This document shows, piece by piece, positions 11,482 through 24,000 of a stretch of DNA of 64,000 nucleotides (the stretch's first letter is position 1; the number at the start of each line of letters is the position of its first letter). The notes under the pieces were generated by a model that saw nothing but the letters and a program-made list of their open reading frames with translations, was not told the origin of the DNA and searched no databases. This stretch comes from Neckera pumila. Lineage: Eukaryota; Streptophyta; Bryopsida; Hypnales; Neckeraceae. A program made the translations under genes and the position numbers. The DNA is taken from contig OZ018413.1 in assembly GCA_963969595.1 (NCBI GenBank), forward strand, positions 7,934,211-7,998,210, in the 5' to 3' direction.

Positions 11482-14400
11482 TCATCTGGACCTGGACTTG
11501 GCCTCGGATCGCCAAGCGTGAGCTCCTTCAAAGCCGTTTTTCCCCAGCTGGTAGTCACGAACAGCATCCATGACCTGAGCCTGGGTGTTCATGACAAAGG
11601 GGCCGTATTGCACGACAGGCTCGTTCAAAGGCTTCCCCGCGACTAAAACGAACTGAGCAGGCCCCGTCCCCTTGTTCCATGCGCTGAGTCCATCCCCGTT
11701 GCTGAGGACCACGGTGTGGCTGGCACTGATGGCGGATGCATCCTCCTTCCCGAACACCACGCTGCCTTCCAGCGTGAACGTGAAGGCGTTCCAGCCTTCG
11801 GGGATGGCTTGGTGCACAGAAGCGCCGGGTTGCAGGTAGAAGTCCAAGTACATGGTGGGCGTGCGAGTGAACACTGGCGACTTCACGCCAAACGACTCCC
11901 CGGCAATGATCACCACTTCCACGCCGTCTTTCGTCGCCCTGGGAATATCTTTGGCTTTCAGCTCTTGGTAATTGGACTCAATCCTGCAACGCCCACATTT
12001 CCATGTCAACATAAAAGGTATGCCCCCAGCACCACCACAACAACAAACAACTGAAATACTAATCATCAGAGAATATCCCCATTCGGTTGATACAATTCTT
12101 AATGTAAAGTTAATAGGCCTAGATCCATACAGTGAGTCCTGTTGAATTCATATTAGTGGAACACTCATGGTGACTGTCAACAAAATGTCCACGTGGTTTT
12201 TGTGTTTATACAGATAGCGATTAACATTAAGGTAACATTCGCTTCGAATTACCTTCATATTGATCTAATGCTCTTTTAGATTACCGTTAATTACTGTACC
12301 GTTAAGAACTTTGTGATTGTAATAGGGATCTCTTGAGATGATGCATAACAGGTAACTGACAGATTACAAGCCCATAAGCGTATCCCCCGCCATGCACTGC
12401 TACAGTATGTCCCATTAGGTCCGTGCAACAAGGAAAGGTTCATCTATCAGCTTACAACCAAACCTCTTCATTACGACCTTCTCTGAATTGCCATCCCAGA
12501 ACATTATGCACACTTGTCACACTATCATTGAATGTAGCACACTTGTCACACTATCATTGAATGTAGCACACTTGTCACATATTCAAACTATGGCAAAGCG
12601 AACTCACATCTTCTCTTTCCCGGCCAAGTTGACCCACAATTGCAGTCCTTTTTGTACTCCTACTGGTGACGGCATTTCACTGTGTACTATCCCACGCCCT
12701 GCTGTCATCCACTGCTCACATCCAGCCAATAGCCATGAAACTGCCATCAGTTGCAGTGAAAACATTCCAAACACATCAATATCACAAAAGAAAACCTTGA
12801 AAGTAGAGACAATCCAACAGAACAGGGTCTGCTCAACCGAAGCTTTATAGCGTCCAATAACCAAACAGAAATTTTCGATCACCGAAGCAGCAAGAGCAAG
12901 GGTGAGTTTCAGGATGCTAGAGGAGCATGTACCTGGACGTCACCGGCTTCCAGAAGGCCTTTATGTCCTTTAAAGTCTTCATGTGTAAAGGAGCCCTACA
13001 TCAACAACAAAATATCAGATTTTAGTTCCATCACTATGAATATGAGAAAGTAAAGAGTGATGCGCAACTAAATAATCAGTAACCACAAACCTAAAGGGAA
13101 GATTAAATCCCTATTCCTGAAAAGACTAATCCTCTTAGTTTTGAACAAAGAAACAAGCATCTGGAATGCGTTAGACTAAAACTTAGCAGATTTGGTTCCT
13201 GAGTTCCATTAAAGTAGTGGACCATCCATGTGTCAAAAAGTAATGCACTTATCAAGTTTCAGAGCAAGTGCCCCATAGGCTTTTGGGAAACTTTAAAATC
13301 TTTTGTCATCATAAAAAAAAGAGCTCTCCAGGAATTGATCAATAGCGACTACAATGGACTAAGAGTCTAGCAGAATGGTGAACACAGGGAACTAAAGAGT
13401 CTGGGGGGCCAAAATGACTGGAATCTCTTTAAATGACAAGAAGACGTACCTTAAGCATATACGTGACTGTCTCAAATCCTCGATGAGGATGATCGGGAAA
13501 ACCAGCAGGTCCAGAAGCTGCAGCAGTTGAAACAAGTACATGTCAGTTCAGAGCTTCTCAGAACACTTTCACCACACAAATAGTGCTTTTCTTCGTAACT
13601 TCAGAAGTCCCTTAAAAAGCAATACACCTATGCTCTTAATCGTGCTACAAAAGGGACCAATGCAAGAGCTCAATCGTTCTACAGTTTCGTCTCATCCGGG
13701 GGCTACTTCTTCCATCCACTATATCAAGATAGCAATCACTGCAATCACTATGCCACAGTCGAAATCCCCTAAAATTCTAAGACACAATCGCAGAAACTGT
13801 ACTAAAAAATCGCAAAAAATTCCATATGATCGCACACCTCCAAATTGAACACAATGGCATCTCAAACGAGCTTCCTCACAATCAGACATCATACCTTCGA
13901 AGAAATCCAGAAGCAGAAACGGATCCAGCTGCTTCAACTCCGGCCTGTACACCAAACCAATTCCAACTACTTCATGAAAAATTCCAGAGTATTGCTGCAA
14001 TTCACCAGGGTATTCATACTAAGAAATCATAGCGGGATATCATACTGCGCAGTCATCAATCAAGAGATTTTGACAGAGTTTGAGGTTAGCACAAAGTCAT
14101 TTTTTCAAAGTAATTTTGCAGGTATTCAAATGCAACCAGTGCTATTCAAACCTTCACGTTCGCAATTGAAAACAAGCAACCAATTCCCGCCCAAAACCGT
14201 TCCAATTCTGAACATAAAAGAAAAAATACAGGATAGAAGCGATTGACCTGAAACGTCCTACACAATTCTCCAATTCCACCAACAACTAAAATCCCAAAAT
14301 TCCCATAACGAGTTGTTGATGAAAAAATCAAAGACTTCCGTCGGTTCAGAGATTTTTTTTTAAATTTTGGAATAATTTAATTTTAAAAACGACAATATAA

Positions 14401-15255
14401 AAAGATTCTCAACCTTCTGTTTGCTTCCCTACAAAATATTGAACTACCAAACAATAAAATTCCAGGACCTAAAATAAAGCATTTTAGGTCAGCTTCTATA
14501 GAAAATTCAGAGTCTCATTTCAATGCTGCAATCACATAAACACGTAAACACATAACTTCGAAGCTCAATAGCTCAATACAATCACCAAACTCCCAAGAAT
14601 CCCCCAAATCACCTAAAACCCGAAACGAGTTGTTGATGAAGAAATTCGTGCCTTCGGTTTCAGAGATTTTTTCATTCATTTTATAGGAATAAACTCAATT
14701 TAAAAAAATGACATTTAAAAAAGATTCACAACCTTCTGTTTGCTTCCTTACAGATAATCGAATGACCAACCAATAAAAATTCCAGAGTAGAAACCACCAA
14801 AAATAAAACATGTTAAGCCAGCTTTTACAGAAAATTCAGTCTCTTTCATTTTGATGCTGCAATCATATAAAAATATAACCCTTCAATTCGCTCAATTTCT
14901 CAATAAAATCACCAAATTCCCAAAACTCCCCAAGAACTCCCCAGCATCCCCAAGACTCCCAAGATTCCCAAGGCTCCCCTTGCGCGCACCTGCCAATGCT
15001 GCGTCGCACGGTGGCGCCATCCCCCTCGGGCTGCGCCTGCGAGAGGACCTTCTTCACGACCTGTCGCGGCTGAGTAAACTCCGTGGGCACGCTCCCCATT
15101 GCACGAACAACACCCACACCCACACCAACACCAACACTACTGCGACTGCGACTGCGACTGCGAGCAATCAATCCTCCCCAGCGATCGCAAGACCAAGGAC
15201 TACTAGGCCGACAACAAAGACTCCCAGCAGAGCGAAGCGCAAGAGCAGGCAACAT
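11482..15255 (-). CDS. PRN: Pirin (cupin iron protein)
   Basis: Six exons, complement of 14990-15255, 13895-13944, 13450-13517, 12933-12995, 12608-12711 and 11482-11983: 350 residues, every junction GT-AG and in phase. The core motifs are SIGRPELKQLDPFLLLDFF, FPDHPHRGFETVTYMLK, EAGDVQWMTAGRGIVHSEMP and a C-terminal cupin half ending EGAHAWRSEAKSRSR. His115, His117, His159 and Glu161 sit where pirins hold their iron. Pirins are nuclear or cytosolic bicupins with quercetinase or cofactor activity; in Arabidopsis PRN1 is linked to G-protein and ABA/light responses (family knowledge). An upstream Met gives 52 extra residues before Met53, where ordinary pirin length (~298) would begin; this leader contains Ser-Arg and Gly-Val runs and could be a targeting peptide. 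A TATA box 60 bp upstream favours transcripts that include the first ATG. Confidence 0.95.
12509..12577. repeat. 29-bp tandem repeat, about 2.4 copies, in pirin intron 5
   Basis: The unit CACACTTGTCACACTATCAT plus TGAATGTAG is repeated exactly, then breaks off within a third copy. It is intronic, with no sign of function. Confidence 0.85.
14300..14850. repeat. Diverged tandem duplication in pirin intron 1 (~320 bp unit)
   Basis: Both units contain ACGAGTTGTTGATGAA, a TTCAGAGATTTTTT run and AACCTTCTGTTTGCTTCC, followed by AACCAATAAAATTCCAG-like sequence. Unit 1 spans about 14306-14530 and unit 2 about 14626-14850. Several indels separate the copies. Intronic. Confidence 0.75.
15110..15170. 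repeat. Paired microsatellites inside the pirin leader
   Basis: A (CACACC/CAACAC)n run is followed by a (TGCGAC)n run. On the minus strand they encode the Ser-Arg and Gly-Val stretches of the N-terminal extension. Such tracts vary easily in length, so the leader may not be conserved. Confidence 0.7.
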
Positions 15256-15316
15256 GAGAGCACGGACAACGAAAGTGGATATAGCTTTGTGACGAGGGAA
15301 GTGTGCTGTGCGTGCG

Positions 15317-15323
15317 TTTTATA
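15317..15323 (-). promoter_or_regulatory. TATA box of pirin gene
   Basis: TATAAAA on the minus strand lies about 60 bp before the first ATG at 15255. This predicts a transcription start near 15290 and a leader of about 30-40 nt. The flanks are GC-rich. Confidence 0.6.
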
Positions 15324-15596
15324 GGGAGCAGACTCAGCAGAGGCGTCGCGGGAGTGGGAAACGCCCGGCGAAGGGGACGACGCCGACGTCTGTCCGGCGT
15401 CGTGGGAGTTGCGTACGCTGCTTCCGCATGGCGGGCCTAGTACTTGGGCGTGGACTTCGAGCGAACCTCGGCGTTGGGTGGGCCGTGGGCGGTAGGTCTG
15501 GTATCTACGATCGGTGTAGATTGGATGAAACTTTGGAACTGTAAGGTGGGTGCCAGTGATCCCAGACCGAAATTTAGGGCAATATGCTACCTACTG

Positions 15597-15800
15597 TACA
15601 CAAAATAATGAAATTAGGTTGCCCCATACTAATTTCTTGACATTCACCACTATATAAATATGTACAATCATTACAAAAGAATGCAGAAAGAACTATGTGT
15701 GTTGTATGGGTTAGTACATTGTTCATGGCTCAAGATTAGAGATTTGCATACGCCTACATGTGGACAAGCAGTGGCTCACTGTGGGCACTAGATTACCCAC
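15597..15800 (+). mobile_element. Truncated copy of the TACACAAAATAGTGAAATTAGG element
   Basis: It starts TACACAAAATAATGAAATTA followed by GGTTGCCCCATACTAATTTC, as in the units at 57403-58481. The right terminal repeat is missing, so the copy is 3' truncated. Confidence 0.65.
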
Positions 15801-18307
15801 CTTTGATAATAAAGCAAACATGATCAGGTTCTTAGCTTTTATCCCCTTTTTTATTTAAAGAGGTGTTTGTGAGCGTGGTCCGTTGTGCCTTCCAAGCAAA
15901 GGATCTTGCTAATGTTTCCTAAGTTTTTGTGGATGGGCAAAAAAAACACCTAGAAGTGCGAGTGATGACTTCTAAATAGCTGTCATTGATCAAGGTCACG
16001 GTAATCTAACAATGAATGTCTACCATACTTCTATCTATCATAGGTTGAGTGTAGACTGGGTAGTTGATGCCATTTCTAATAACCCTAACTAACTGAAATG
16101 GGACCCCCTAGGTTCCTTCTATGAGCCCTAAGATTCTCTTTTGTTTTTTAACTTCCGGTACAATCCTAGGTTTTAACCCATAAGGTTAATTCTAAGTTTT
16201 AATTTTTAATCCTAAATAAATGTACCTCTAGATTTTGACTTCTAACTCTAGAAACTTGCTTTGAAAACTAAATCTAAAATCAACCTCTAATTTTGACTCT
16301 ACATTTTAATTTTTAACCCTAAGCTTTTATTGCTAAGACTACTTTAAAGGTTACTCTCTAAGTTTACTTCTATGTTTTATTTTTTAACTCCAAATTTTTA
16401 CTTCTAAGACTAACTCTAAAATTTATCCTTTAAATTTAACTCTATGTCTTAACTTTTAACTCCAAGTTTTTACTTCTAAGACTAACTCTAAAATTTACCC
16501 TTTAAGTTTAACTCTATGTTTTAACTTTTAACTCCAAATTTTTACTCCTAAGACTAATTCTAAAATTTATCTTCTAAATTTCACTCTATGTTTTAATTCT
16601 TAACTCCAAATTTTTACTTCTAAGACTAACTCTAAAATTTACCTTTTAAGTTTAACTCTATATTTTGACATTTAACTTTAGATTTTTACTTCTAAAACTA
16701 ATTCCAAATTTTAACCTCTAAATTGAACTTCCAAATTAATTCTAAATTTTTTTTTTACTTCTCAATTTTACTCTAATTTTTACTTCTTAAATCTAATTCT
16801 AAATTCTACTTCCTAACTGATGAATTTTTGAATCTAAACTTCTAACTTTTGCTAATCTCTATTGGTTAATGTAGGTTAAGAACTAACTTAGGAAATCAAG
16901 AGCTAATTAGGGAATAACCACAAAAGATTGGTTTACTGGCTTACCTCGTCACTACCGATGTTAGAAATAACTTCATCCCCATCCACGTATGCATCCTCGT
17001 GTGCCATGGTATCTCCTTAGTTATCCCGTTGTTGTCCTTTTATTAAAACTCACCGCTTATATTAGAGAATATTACACCCTCACATTCTAACTTCCTTCCT
17101 TCCTTTTCTTTCTCCTTTTTTCTTCTACACTAGTATTATTCCACCTATTCCACCAACTTATTGATGGAGTCTTACACTATGGTCTTAAACTTCAAGAAAG
17201 TTCTAATGGGGGCTTCCTACCACCTTACACCTTACACCTTTGTGTCATCCCATCCTTCTCCTAACGGTCACAAAGAATTCTTTTGGATTTCTTCCCTAGG
17301 TCTATCTAATCCTAAGTCTAAACACTATTTATTGTTTCTCTGCCTTCTCCTTCTATTTCAACTCCTTCCATTCTTGTCAATTCCATATTGTTGGTGAGAG
17401 AGTTTGGTTTGGGAGTGTTTGTATGCAGGTGTTATGCATGGAAGTGCGGCTTCTATTCTTCCCCTTCTCTTTTTTTTATCTTTTCTTTGTGTTTTTCTTT
17501 TCCTTTTCTTTTTTTCCAAAAGACTCTATCCCCCCATTTTTTCAGACTAGGAGGTTCCTAAGTCCCTCCCCACTTTTAGAAGAGACTTAAAACAAAAATA
17601 AATGAACAAAAACCTTGGGTACCCGACTCCCCAAATTGCCTAGACACCTGACTCCCTAGCCCGAATTGCCTAAACCCCAACTTCCCCGGACTGCTTGGGC
17701 TTCAACACCCTGTACAACTTGCCTTTGTGACCCCTCCCTTTGCGACCTACCCTTGCCAACCTAGACTCTCCAGCTAATCCCGACTCCCTGGTTGAATTCC
17801 GATTCTCTGGCTAGTCAGTCCCCAAATTGGCTGGTTGAGAAGGGATTGGTTCTTTTGCCGGTCTTTTATTTTGGTTTTGGTTTTGATTTGTTTTTTGATC
17901 AAGATTTGGCCTAGGTGCGGATGACTAAGGTGGTTTCCACAAAAACTTAAAAAAAAACGGACGTACATAAACTTGGGTAGGGCTAGGTTACTAAACCTTG
18001 GGAAACAAAAAAAAAACGAGCGTACACGAACTTGGGTGAAACGGGACTTGCTAAAACTAATTATCTTGGAAGCTAAACATTGGACTTTTCCAAAAAGGTC
18101 TCAAAACTGTGTTTTGGAACAAAGGATTGTGGAGGTTCAAGGTTTTGTTGCAAAGTTGGATTTAACACCAACTTTAGGACTTTGTGGCTTTCCGAGGTCC
18201 GTAGCTCCGCCATTTGGACTGTTTAACACAGATTGTAGGACTTTTGATCACATCATGGGTTCAAAGCTTTGCTATCTCCAAGGGGGGTCCACACACTAGA
18301 GGAGACT
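15801..18307. other. Gene-poor intergenic region
   Basis: Apart from the 72-bp array there is no supported gene. Frames at 17161-17397 and 17973-18299 have no recognisable domain or splice context, and the sequence around 17460-17860 is low-complexity pyrimidine- and CCCC-rich. It may hold decayed transposon sequence. Confidence 0.4.
16140..16860. repeat. Minisatellite, 72-bp period
   Basis: The word AACTCCAAATTTTTACTTCT recurs at 16386, 16458 (one base changed), 16530 and 16602, and in decayed form at 16674, a spacing of 72 each time. The flanking parts of the interval are a more degenerate version of the same CTAA/TTTTAC words. Non-coding. Confidence 0.85.
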
Positions 18308-18339
18308 TTAGAAGAAGGTAAACACATACGTTAAGGAAA
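18308..18339. repeat. Left copy of a repeat flanking the CACTA element
   Basis: TTAGAAGAAGGTAAACACAT and the bases up to TTAAGGAAAC recur with changes at about 20186-20218. With the sequence before them, each copy forms one unit of a diverged duplication; the CACTA element sits at the end of the left copy. Confidence 0.6.
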
Positions 18340-20118
18340 CACTATAAAAATACCGTTTTTTTTATCAGACAAGCAATTTTGAGATGAATGCGTCCTTTGC
18401 GGTGTCCTCTCGCATTAGCAACTTAGCATAGATGTCACTTTTTTTGCATCATAGCTAATACGCAAAAAATGTCAAAAATCTTAGATAACATGGCCTGATG
18501 TTTTCATATCAAGGGTCAGACATTAGAAGGGACATGGATCCAAGGGCTATTGAAATTCAGCCATGTGGCTGCCACGTTAGCGCCATGTTAGCGACAGAGG
18601 CCACGTGTGCAATTTTTTCATCCAGCCTTTTGGTGACATGGCAAATGATGTGTCCGCAGGAAAAGTGACGTGGCGTCCACCAAAGATGACATGGCAGGTA
18701 TAGTCAGTATAGTTTTATGCCGTCCAGATTCTTTTTGAGACATTTTTTGAAATGTCAAATTAGACGTCCAAATATTTTTTTTAATTGTCAACTTAGACAT
18801 GTAGACGCTTTTTGTGATGTCAACTCAAACGTCCAAATGTTTTGCGGCGTCATTTTAGACATTTGCATTCCATCATGAACACCTCTTGAAATGTCTAATA
18901 TGATTTAAATGAACAAAATCATGTCACCTCTGATATTCATGTGATTGAATGCTCTATTTAATATGATGTTAATATGGACAGTGACACATATCCTACATAA
19001 AACACATGTGCATTTTATAATATCCAATATAGCATATTATACAATATTTCATACATCATATGCATATACAATACACTGTATATAATATGCCATACATAAT
19101 ACACCATATTTGGCAAAATACATCACATGGCTTTAAAAACCATTTATTGTGATGTAAATAGAGAAGACAAGACAAGCCCTTTATACAAGTGGGGTGCCAA
19201 GAGGTAAGACAAACCATATAGGAGATATTGAAAGCAAGAATTGGATTACAAATAGAAGTTGCATGGGATGTCGTGGAGGACATGCAAAATTTTCCAACGG
19301 ACATGTTGGTGTTGTTCACAACATTTGTGTAAAGACATCTGTACTCATGAAATTATGTGCAATATGATAACAGCCTTTGTGTACTACAACAAAGGGCTTA
19401 CACATGAATGCAAAATAATATATATTCATATTCTCACAAACATCGCTAAAGGTAATATCTAAGTCCAATAGATATCTCTAAATATGTTTGCGGACGTTAA
19501 CATTGACATCCATGACTCCAATGTAGGGAAGGGCACGTCTCCGACAAAAAGCAAGCGCAAAAAAGAAGACACTTGCATGTTGGAGATGGCATTGTCATCC
19601 TTATTGACGTCTGTATAAACGTGTAGATATCAGCTTAGATGTCTACAAAGACAATGCCTAATGTGTGTCAAAGCACTATAGCATGACGACAGCACATTTG
19701 GATGCCACATCATCAAATTTCCACGTCACCTACCACGTTGGATAGCTTGGTCAATCTTTTTTCCACGGGCATGCCATTTGGCTGCCCTACTCCTTTTTTT
19801 TATGTTGGGCAGGCTTTTTTTTATTCATCGCAGTTAAAATGATTGACTTATCCGTGGTCAAAATGAACAAGATTGCTGACATGGCAATCCATGTTGTTGC
19901 GGACATTGTAAAAAAGGGATTTATGCCTCCATTTGTGTCTAAAAAAACATCAATGTCTTCCAAAGCATCACTATGTTTTCACATAAATCCATGGATACTT
20001 AGTCAAACATCCACAAAAATCCAACTTTGGGGACCGACTGCCCATAGACAGCATGATGTCTCGTTAGACATCCATGTTTGAGGCCTGACACCAAAAAAGA
20101 CACGGCTTTTTTATAGTG
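18340..20118. mobile_element. Non-autonomous CACTA (En/Spm, CMC) element, 1.78 kb
   Basis: The left end is CACTATAAAAATACCGTTTT; the right end reads ACACGGCTTTTTTATAGTG, the inverted form CACTATAAAAAAGCCGTGT. Three bases, AAA, flank both sides (18337-18339 and 20119-20121), the 3-bp target-site duplication expected of CACTA elements. Subterminal repeats such as ACGTCCAAAT, GTCAAATTAGACGTCCAAA and GACATCCA are visible near both ends, as in En/Spm. No transposase frame of useful length exists, so it must be mobilised in trans. Confidence 0.88.
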
Positions 20119-21940
20119 AAAACACATGAGGGAGGCTCAAAGCTTCGCCGTCCAAGAGGAGGGCTTACTAAACCAGGAGAACGCTAGAAGAAGGTAAAAA
20201 AGTACTTTAAGGAAACAACAAATTATGACAACATAGTAAGATGAAACTCATACACTAAAGGCCCCTTAAAGCGGCAGTGCCAAGGTACAGAGGGGGGTAT
20301 TCTACGGTTAGTGCAAGACCAAAAATAGATTTTTAAATCACAAAGGTTAGATCATAAGGATACACGAAGGACATGTTGAGGGTGGAAAGACTCCCAACAC
20401 ACAACAAAAGGACACAAGTATACAAGACAAGATAGAAGGACCTCCAAGGACCTTCAAAGCTTGAAATACAACAACAAAAGGAGCCAAAAGTGCTCCAAAA
20501 ATACCGTAGAGGTTTTTGGCTTCAAACGCCAAAATATCCAAAAAAACTTGGACCCACGAACTCAAAACAAGTATGGGGTTGATTTTAGAGAGGGAAATAG
20601 GGCCCTTATATAGGTTTCCAAGGGCTCACCCCCCCTTCTAAATTCCTACTAATAACCTTATCGACTTGGATTTTCATCCTCATCCTCCAAGATTTTTATC
20701 ATAATCCTAAATTTTAACTTTCTACCATCTATGCTGGACCAACATCCTAACTTTTGGAGATCAACTCCAATTGTCAAATGGATTGCGCCATTGGCTCCAG
20801 AACGTTGTTTTTCGTCTAGAACCCCTTGTGCCGGGACCAAAAAGCCATTGTAGGCTAGGGTAGATTAAAAACCAAGTCGGGGTAAATTCCTAAATCTTGG
20901 GGGCCTCCTATCTTGAGAAAAGTAACTAGCCTGGAGTCTCCGGTAGGTGAAAAGGAGTACAAAAAGATTCTTTGTTGACGTTGTTTTGTTGTCGTGTGCC
21001 CCCGGAATGCCGGTTTACGTTGTGGGGAACACGCCACGTGGTTAATTCCCGAGGAATCTTGCCAATTCGTATATTTGCTGCTATCAGAATGTCGCAAAAC
21101 TTATTGGAGCGCATTATTAGCACAAAACAAGCTATTCCAATTTTTAATGAGATTTTATCGCAATTTGAATAATTTACAATAAATTCCCGTTAGAGACTAA
21201 AACTCTTAACTGTCCGGAAGAGGTTTTTCTACAAGTTGGAAGATGCTGGAAATTTTCATAGGACTTCTCAGGGAGCCTCATAAAAGATGTATAGGTGAGT
21301 TTCTATACCTGGCACAATTGGTCAATGGAGATCCAAATTGGTCATTCCCTTGAATTGTCGATGATGTGGGAATCTTCTACAAATGAGGGAATCTTGGCAA
21401 ATTGATTTCGCCATTGGACTCCTAGCAAGGGATTCTCCCTTGAACAACATCCTTGAGCTATAGATTCCTCCACGGGCCTGTCTTGAGTTAGTGGCTCCTA
21501 CATGCTAACAATCGGGTTTTTTGGGGAATTTGTCAATTCAATGGGGAGTTCAAACCTAACTTTAGGACTCAACCTATGGTCTTGCTGTAGATCCCTGAGA
21601 GCAATTTAGCCATGTGTCACCACCTTTGAGGTGAAATTTAGCCTTTTGGGGGCTATGCGATCCAAATCTGCCAAATCCCGCTATCTTGTGATTTATGTTC
21701 TATTTTTAGGTGAAGTTTGGAGAAGTTATAGGTATAAAATCAAAACTAGACCAAATACTATAATGGATATGGCACAATCTTATTTCGGTTCTCACTCTTT
21801 TTATGGCTTTTTGTATATTTTTATCTACTCTAAATTGTAAATTTAAAAAAAAAGAAATCTACAAGTCCCAAGTGACAATTTGGGAGCTCACCCTCACGAA
21901 CAAACTTCTCTTGGTGAAGGCACTCTAATTGTTTAGGCAA
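20119..21940. other. Intergenic, no gene supported
   Basis: No family was recognised. A frame at 20972-21172 (plus) ends in a peptide-like stretch and is locally organelle-like in base use, but it is short and isolated. A frame at 21631-21840 is hydrophobic and AT-driven. Confidence 0.35.
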
Positions 21941-21961
21941 TCTGGTTTCACTATTTTGTAT

Positions 21962-23062
21962 ACACAAAATAGCAAAATTCGATTACCTTATCAATTTAGG
22001 TTGCTTTACCACACATAAATTATCTCAATGCTTGTCCACATGGAGGCATGCAACTCTCTGAACTAGGCCTTGAAATGGTGCACTAATCTATGCCATATGC
22101 ATGGCTCTGGATTAAATGCATCATTATATAGTCAAGTACAGTTCATTTACAAACTGCCAATTTGAGCCATTCCTATTTTTATTGCATAGTATAGAAAAAA
22201 AATGAAACTTTTTGTCTTACATAATTAAAACCAAATTCTTACGCAATCTTAATTAAGCACACCAAATTTCAGTTTTGAAAAAGAAAAATTCCATTTTTGG
22301 TGAATATTTTAAGTCAATTTTCATGGTTTTATATAATATTTTGTTGAAAACAATTGGTGATGAGTTTTTTTAATTGAATTGCATAGATATGTAGGAAACA
22401 TCCATATGCACATCTTTTATATTAAAAACACCCCATTAAGTAACAAAAATATACACTTTTAGTAAGGGCTCAATATAAGGCGTCATGTGACTAAACTTTG
22501 TGAAATAGAATATTTGTCTTTAACTATATTTTGTCAAAGTGAATGTACCATCAGGCTGAAATTTACAAAATTAGTTGCCACATGAGAGGAAAATAGAAAA
22601 ATCTAATTATAAAAAAAATATCTATTTTTACAACATTAAGGCATTGACACCTCAACATTAAAACCTCTATACAAGGAAGTGTAAGACTTTTTGGGAGATG
22701 CTTGCTAAGGGAAAGATGTCCATACAACGTATATCCACAATTGAACTTAAAAAATTCATCACCAATTGTTTTCAAAAAAATATTATGAAAAAATATGAAA
22801 CTTGACTTCAAAAATTCACCAAAAATGGGATTTTACTTTTTTGAAATCAAAATTTGGTATGCTTGATTGAAATTGTGTAAGGATGCAATGTTAACTATAC
22901 TTACCAAAATACACCAATTATACTACACATTGTAAAACAAAAATTGAATTCTTCAAATTGGCAGTTTATAATTGAACTAGGCCTAACTGTATAGTAGCAG
23001 TGAATATTGTAGACTGTCGAGAAATTAGTGTGGGGCAACCTAATTTCACTATTTTTTATAGT
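21962..23062 (-). mobile_element. TACACAAAATAG-family element split by a nested foldback
   Basis: The left part (21962 to about 22138) matches the reverse complement of the right half of the units at 57403-58481, including CAATGCTTGTCCACATGGAG. The right part (about 22985-23062) continues with GAAATTAGTGTGGGGCAACC and TAATTTCACTATTTTTTATA. Joining the two parts restores one unit. A further right-end fragment of the same family abuts at about 21910-21963. Confidence 0.8.
22139..22984. mobile_element. Foldback element (~845 bp) nested in the previous element
   Basis: The ends pair: ACAGTTCATTTACAAACTGC at the left with the complement of GGCAGTTTATAATTGAACTA at the right. Complementarity resumes inside, for example CAATTGGTGATGAGTTTTTT near 22350 with AAAAAATTCATCACCAATTG near 22750. 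The centre is unpaired. No coding capacity. Confidence 0.82.
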
Positions 23063-23535
23063 TTATGGAATTTAGGACAATAAATTACCTTCAAGACAAA
23101 CAAGCATCAACTTTGGCTACCTTGAGAGTGAATAGTATCAAAAAAAAATTAAAAAAAAAAAAGATTTTGCAAGTTGTGAAGGATTATTAGAAGTACCATA
23201 ATACAAAATTGACTAAAAGATGCTAATTCTAATGTGGAGGAATAGCAAGTTGGCTATCAAATTCTATTGTTTGTTGCAGTTTTGGCTAAAATGTCTCCAC
23301 TAGAGGCCCCACTTTTCACAATGCACTAGTGGCGCAAGGATTTCTTGGGTAGAAACTCAACTAATTTTAGCCAATTTAGAAATCGTAGATGTCCTTTAAA
23401 TCACCACTTTTTTGCTACTGTGTCTAGTTACTATTATTAGACTCATCAAGTTGTTCTTGGCAAGTGAAAAGAGGTTCCATTTGGATATCTTATGAAGGGT
23501 CAAAGTTTTTTTGGTAGATGTTCTAAAATTGTTTA

Positions 23536-23665
23536 TAGTGAATTTCATTAAAATGGTGCCATTCCAGAACTTTGGCACTTTTATAGTTCAGAACAACCGT
23601 TCTGAAATCTATGTCTATCCTAGAAGGTCAAAATAGCACGCTGTCAAAATGACATGCGGAATTTT
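23536..23665. repeat. Partial copy of the 37.45-kb GGCATTCC element
   Basis: ATTCCAGAACTTTGGCACTT, CGTTCTGAAATCTATG and the GTCAAAATxGCA words match 37455-37690. The right end is changed. The copy is incomplete. Confidence 0.65.
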
Positions 23666-24000
23666 AAGAATGAAAATTAAGTTTTTTTGAATTTTTTTTT
23701 CCCTAGGCTCCCAACCAAGGCTTTTTTTGGTGGCTTTTTGGTGCCAGATTGCACCAAAAAAAATAATTTGGCTAAAAAATGCCTTAAAAATGCCAAAAAT
23801 TTTGGATGAAATCGCCAAAAATAATTCAAAATAAAAAAAATCTTACATGAAATCGCCAGATTGTGGATGAAAACCAAATTATAGACATGTGATATGTACT
23901 ATTGTGATCTTTTCTACCCAATTTGTGGATGAATGTTGAAATTTGGAATACCGCTAGAGTTTTTTATATTGCCACTTTGGCGCTTTTTTAAAAATAGAAA

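Noticed and set aside
11716..12054. Open frame antisense to the pirin last exon
   Set aside because: Shadow of a GC-rich coding exon on the other strand.
18340..20118. Transposase gene within the CACTA element
   Set aside because: No frame longer than about 90 codons and no TNP2-like motif; the element is non-autonomous.
20972..21182. Organelle-like peptide frame, possible plastid or mitochondrial insertion
   Set aside because: Only ~60 residues, no recognisable organelle gene, flanks ordinary nuclear sequence.
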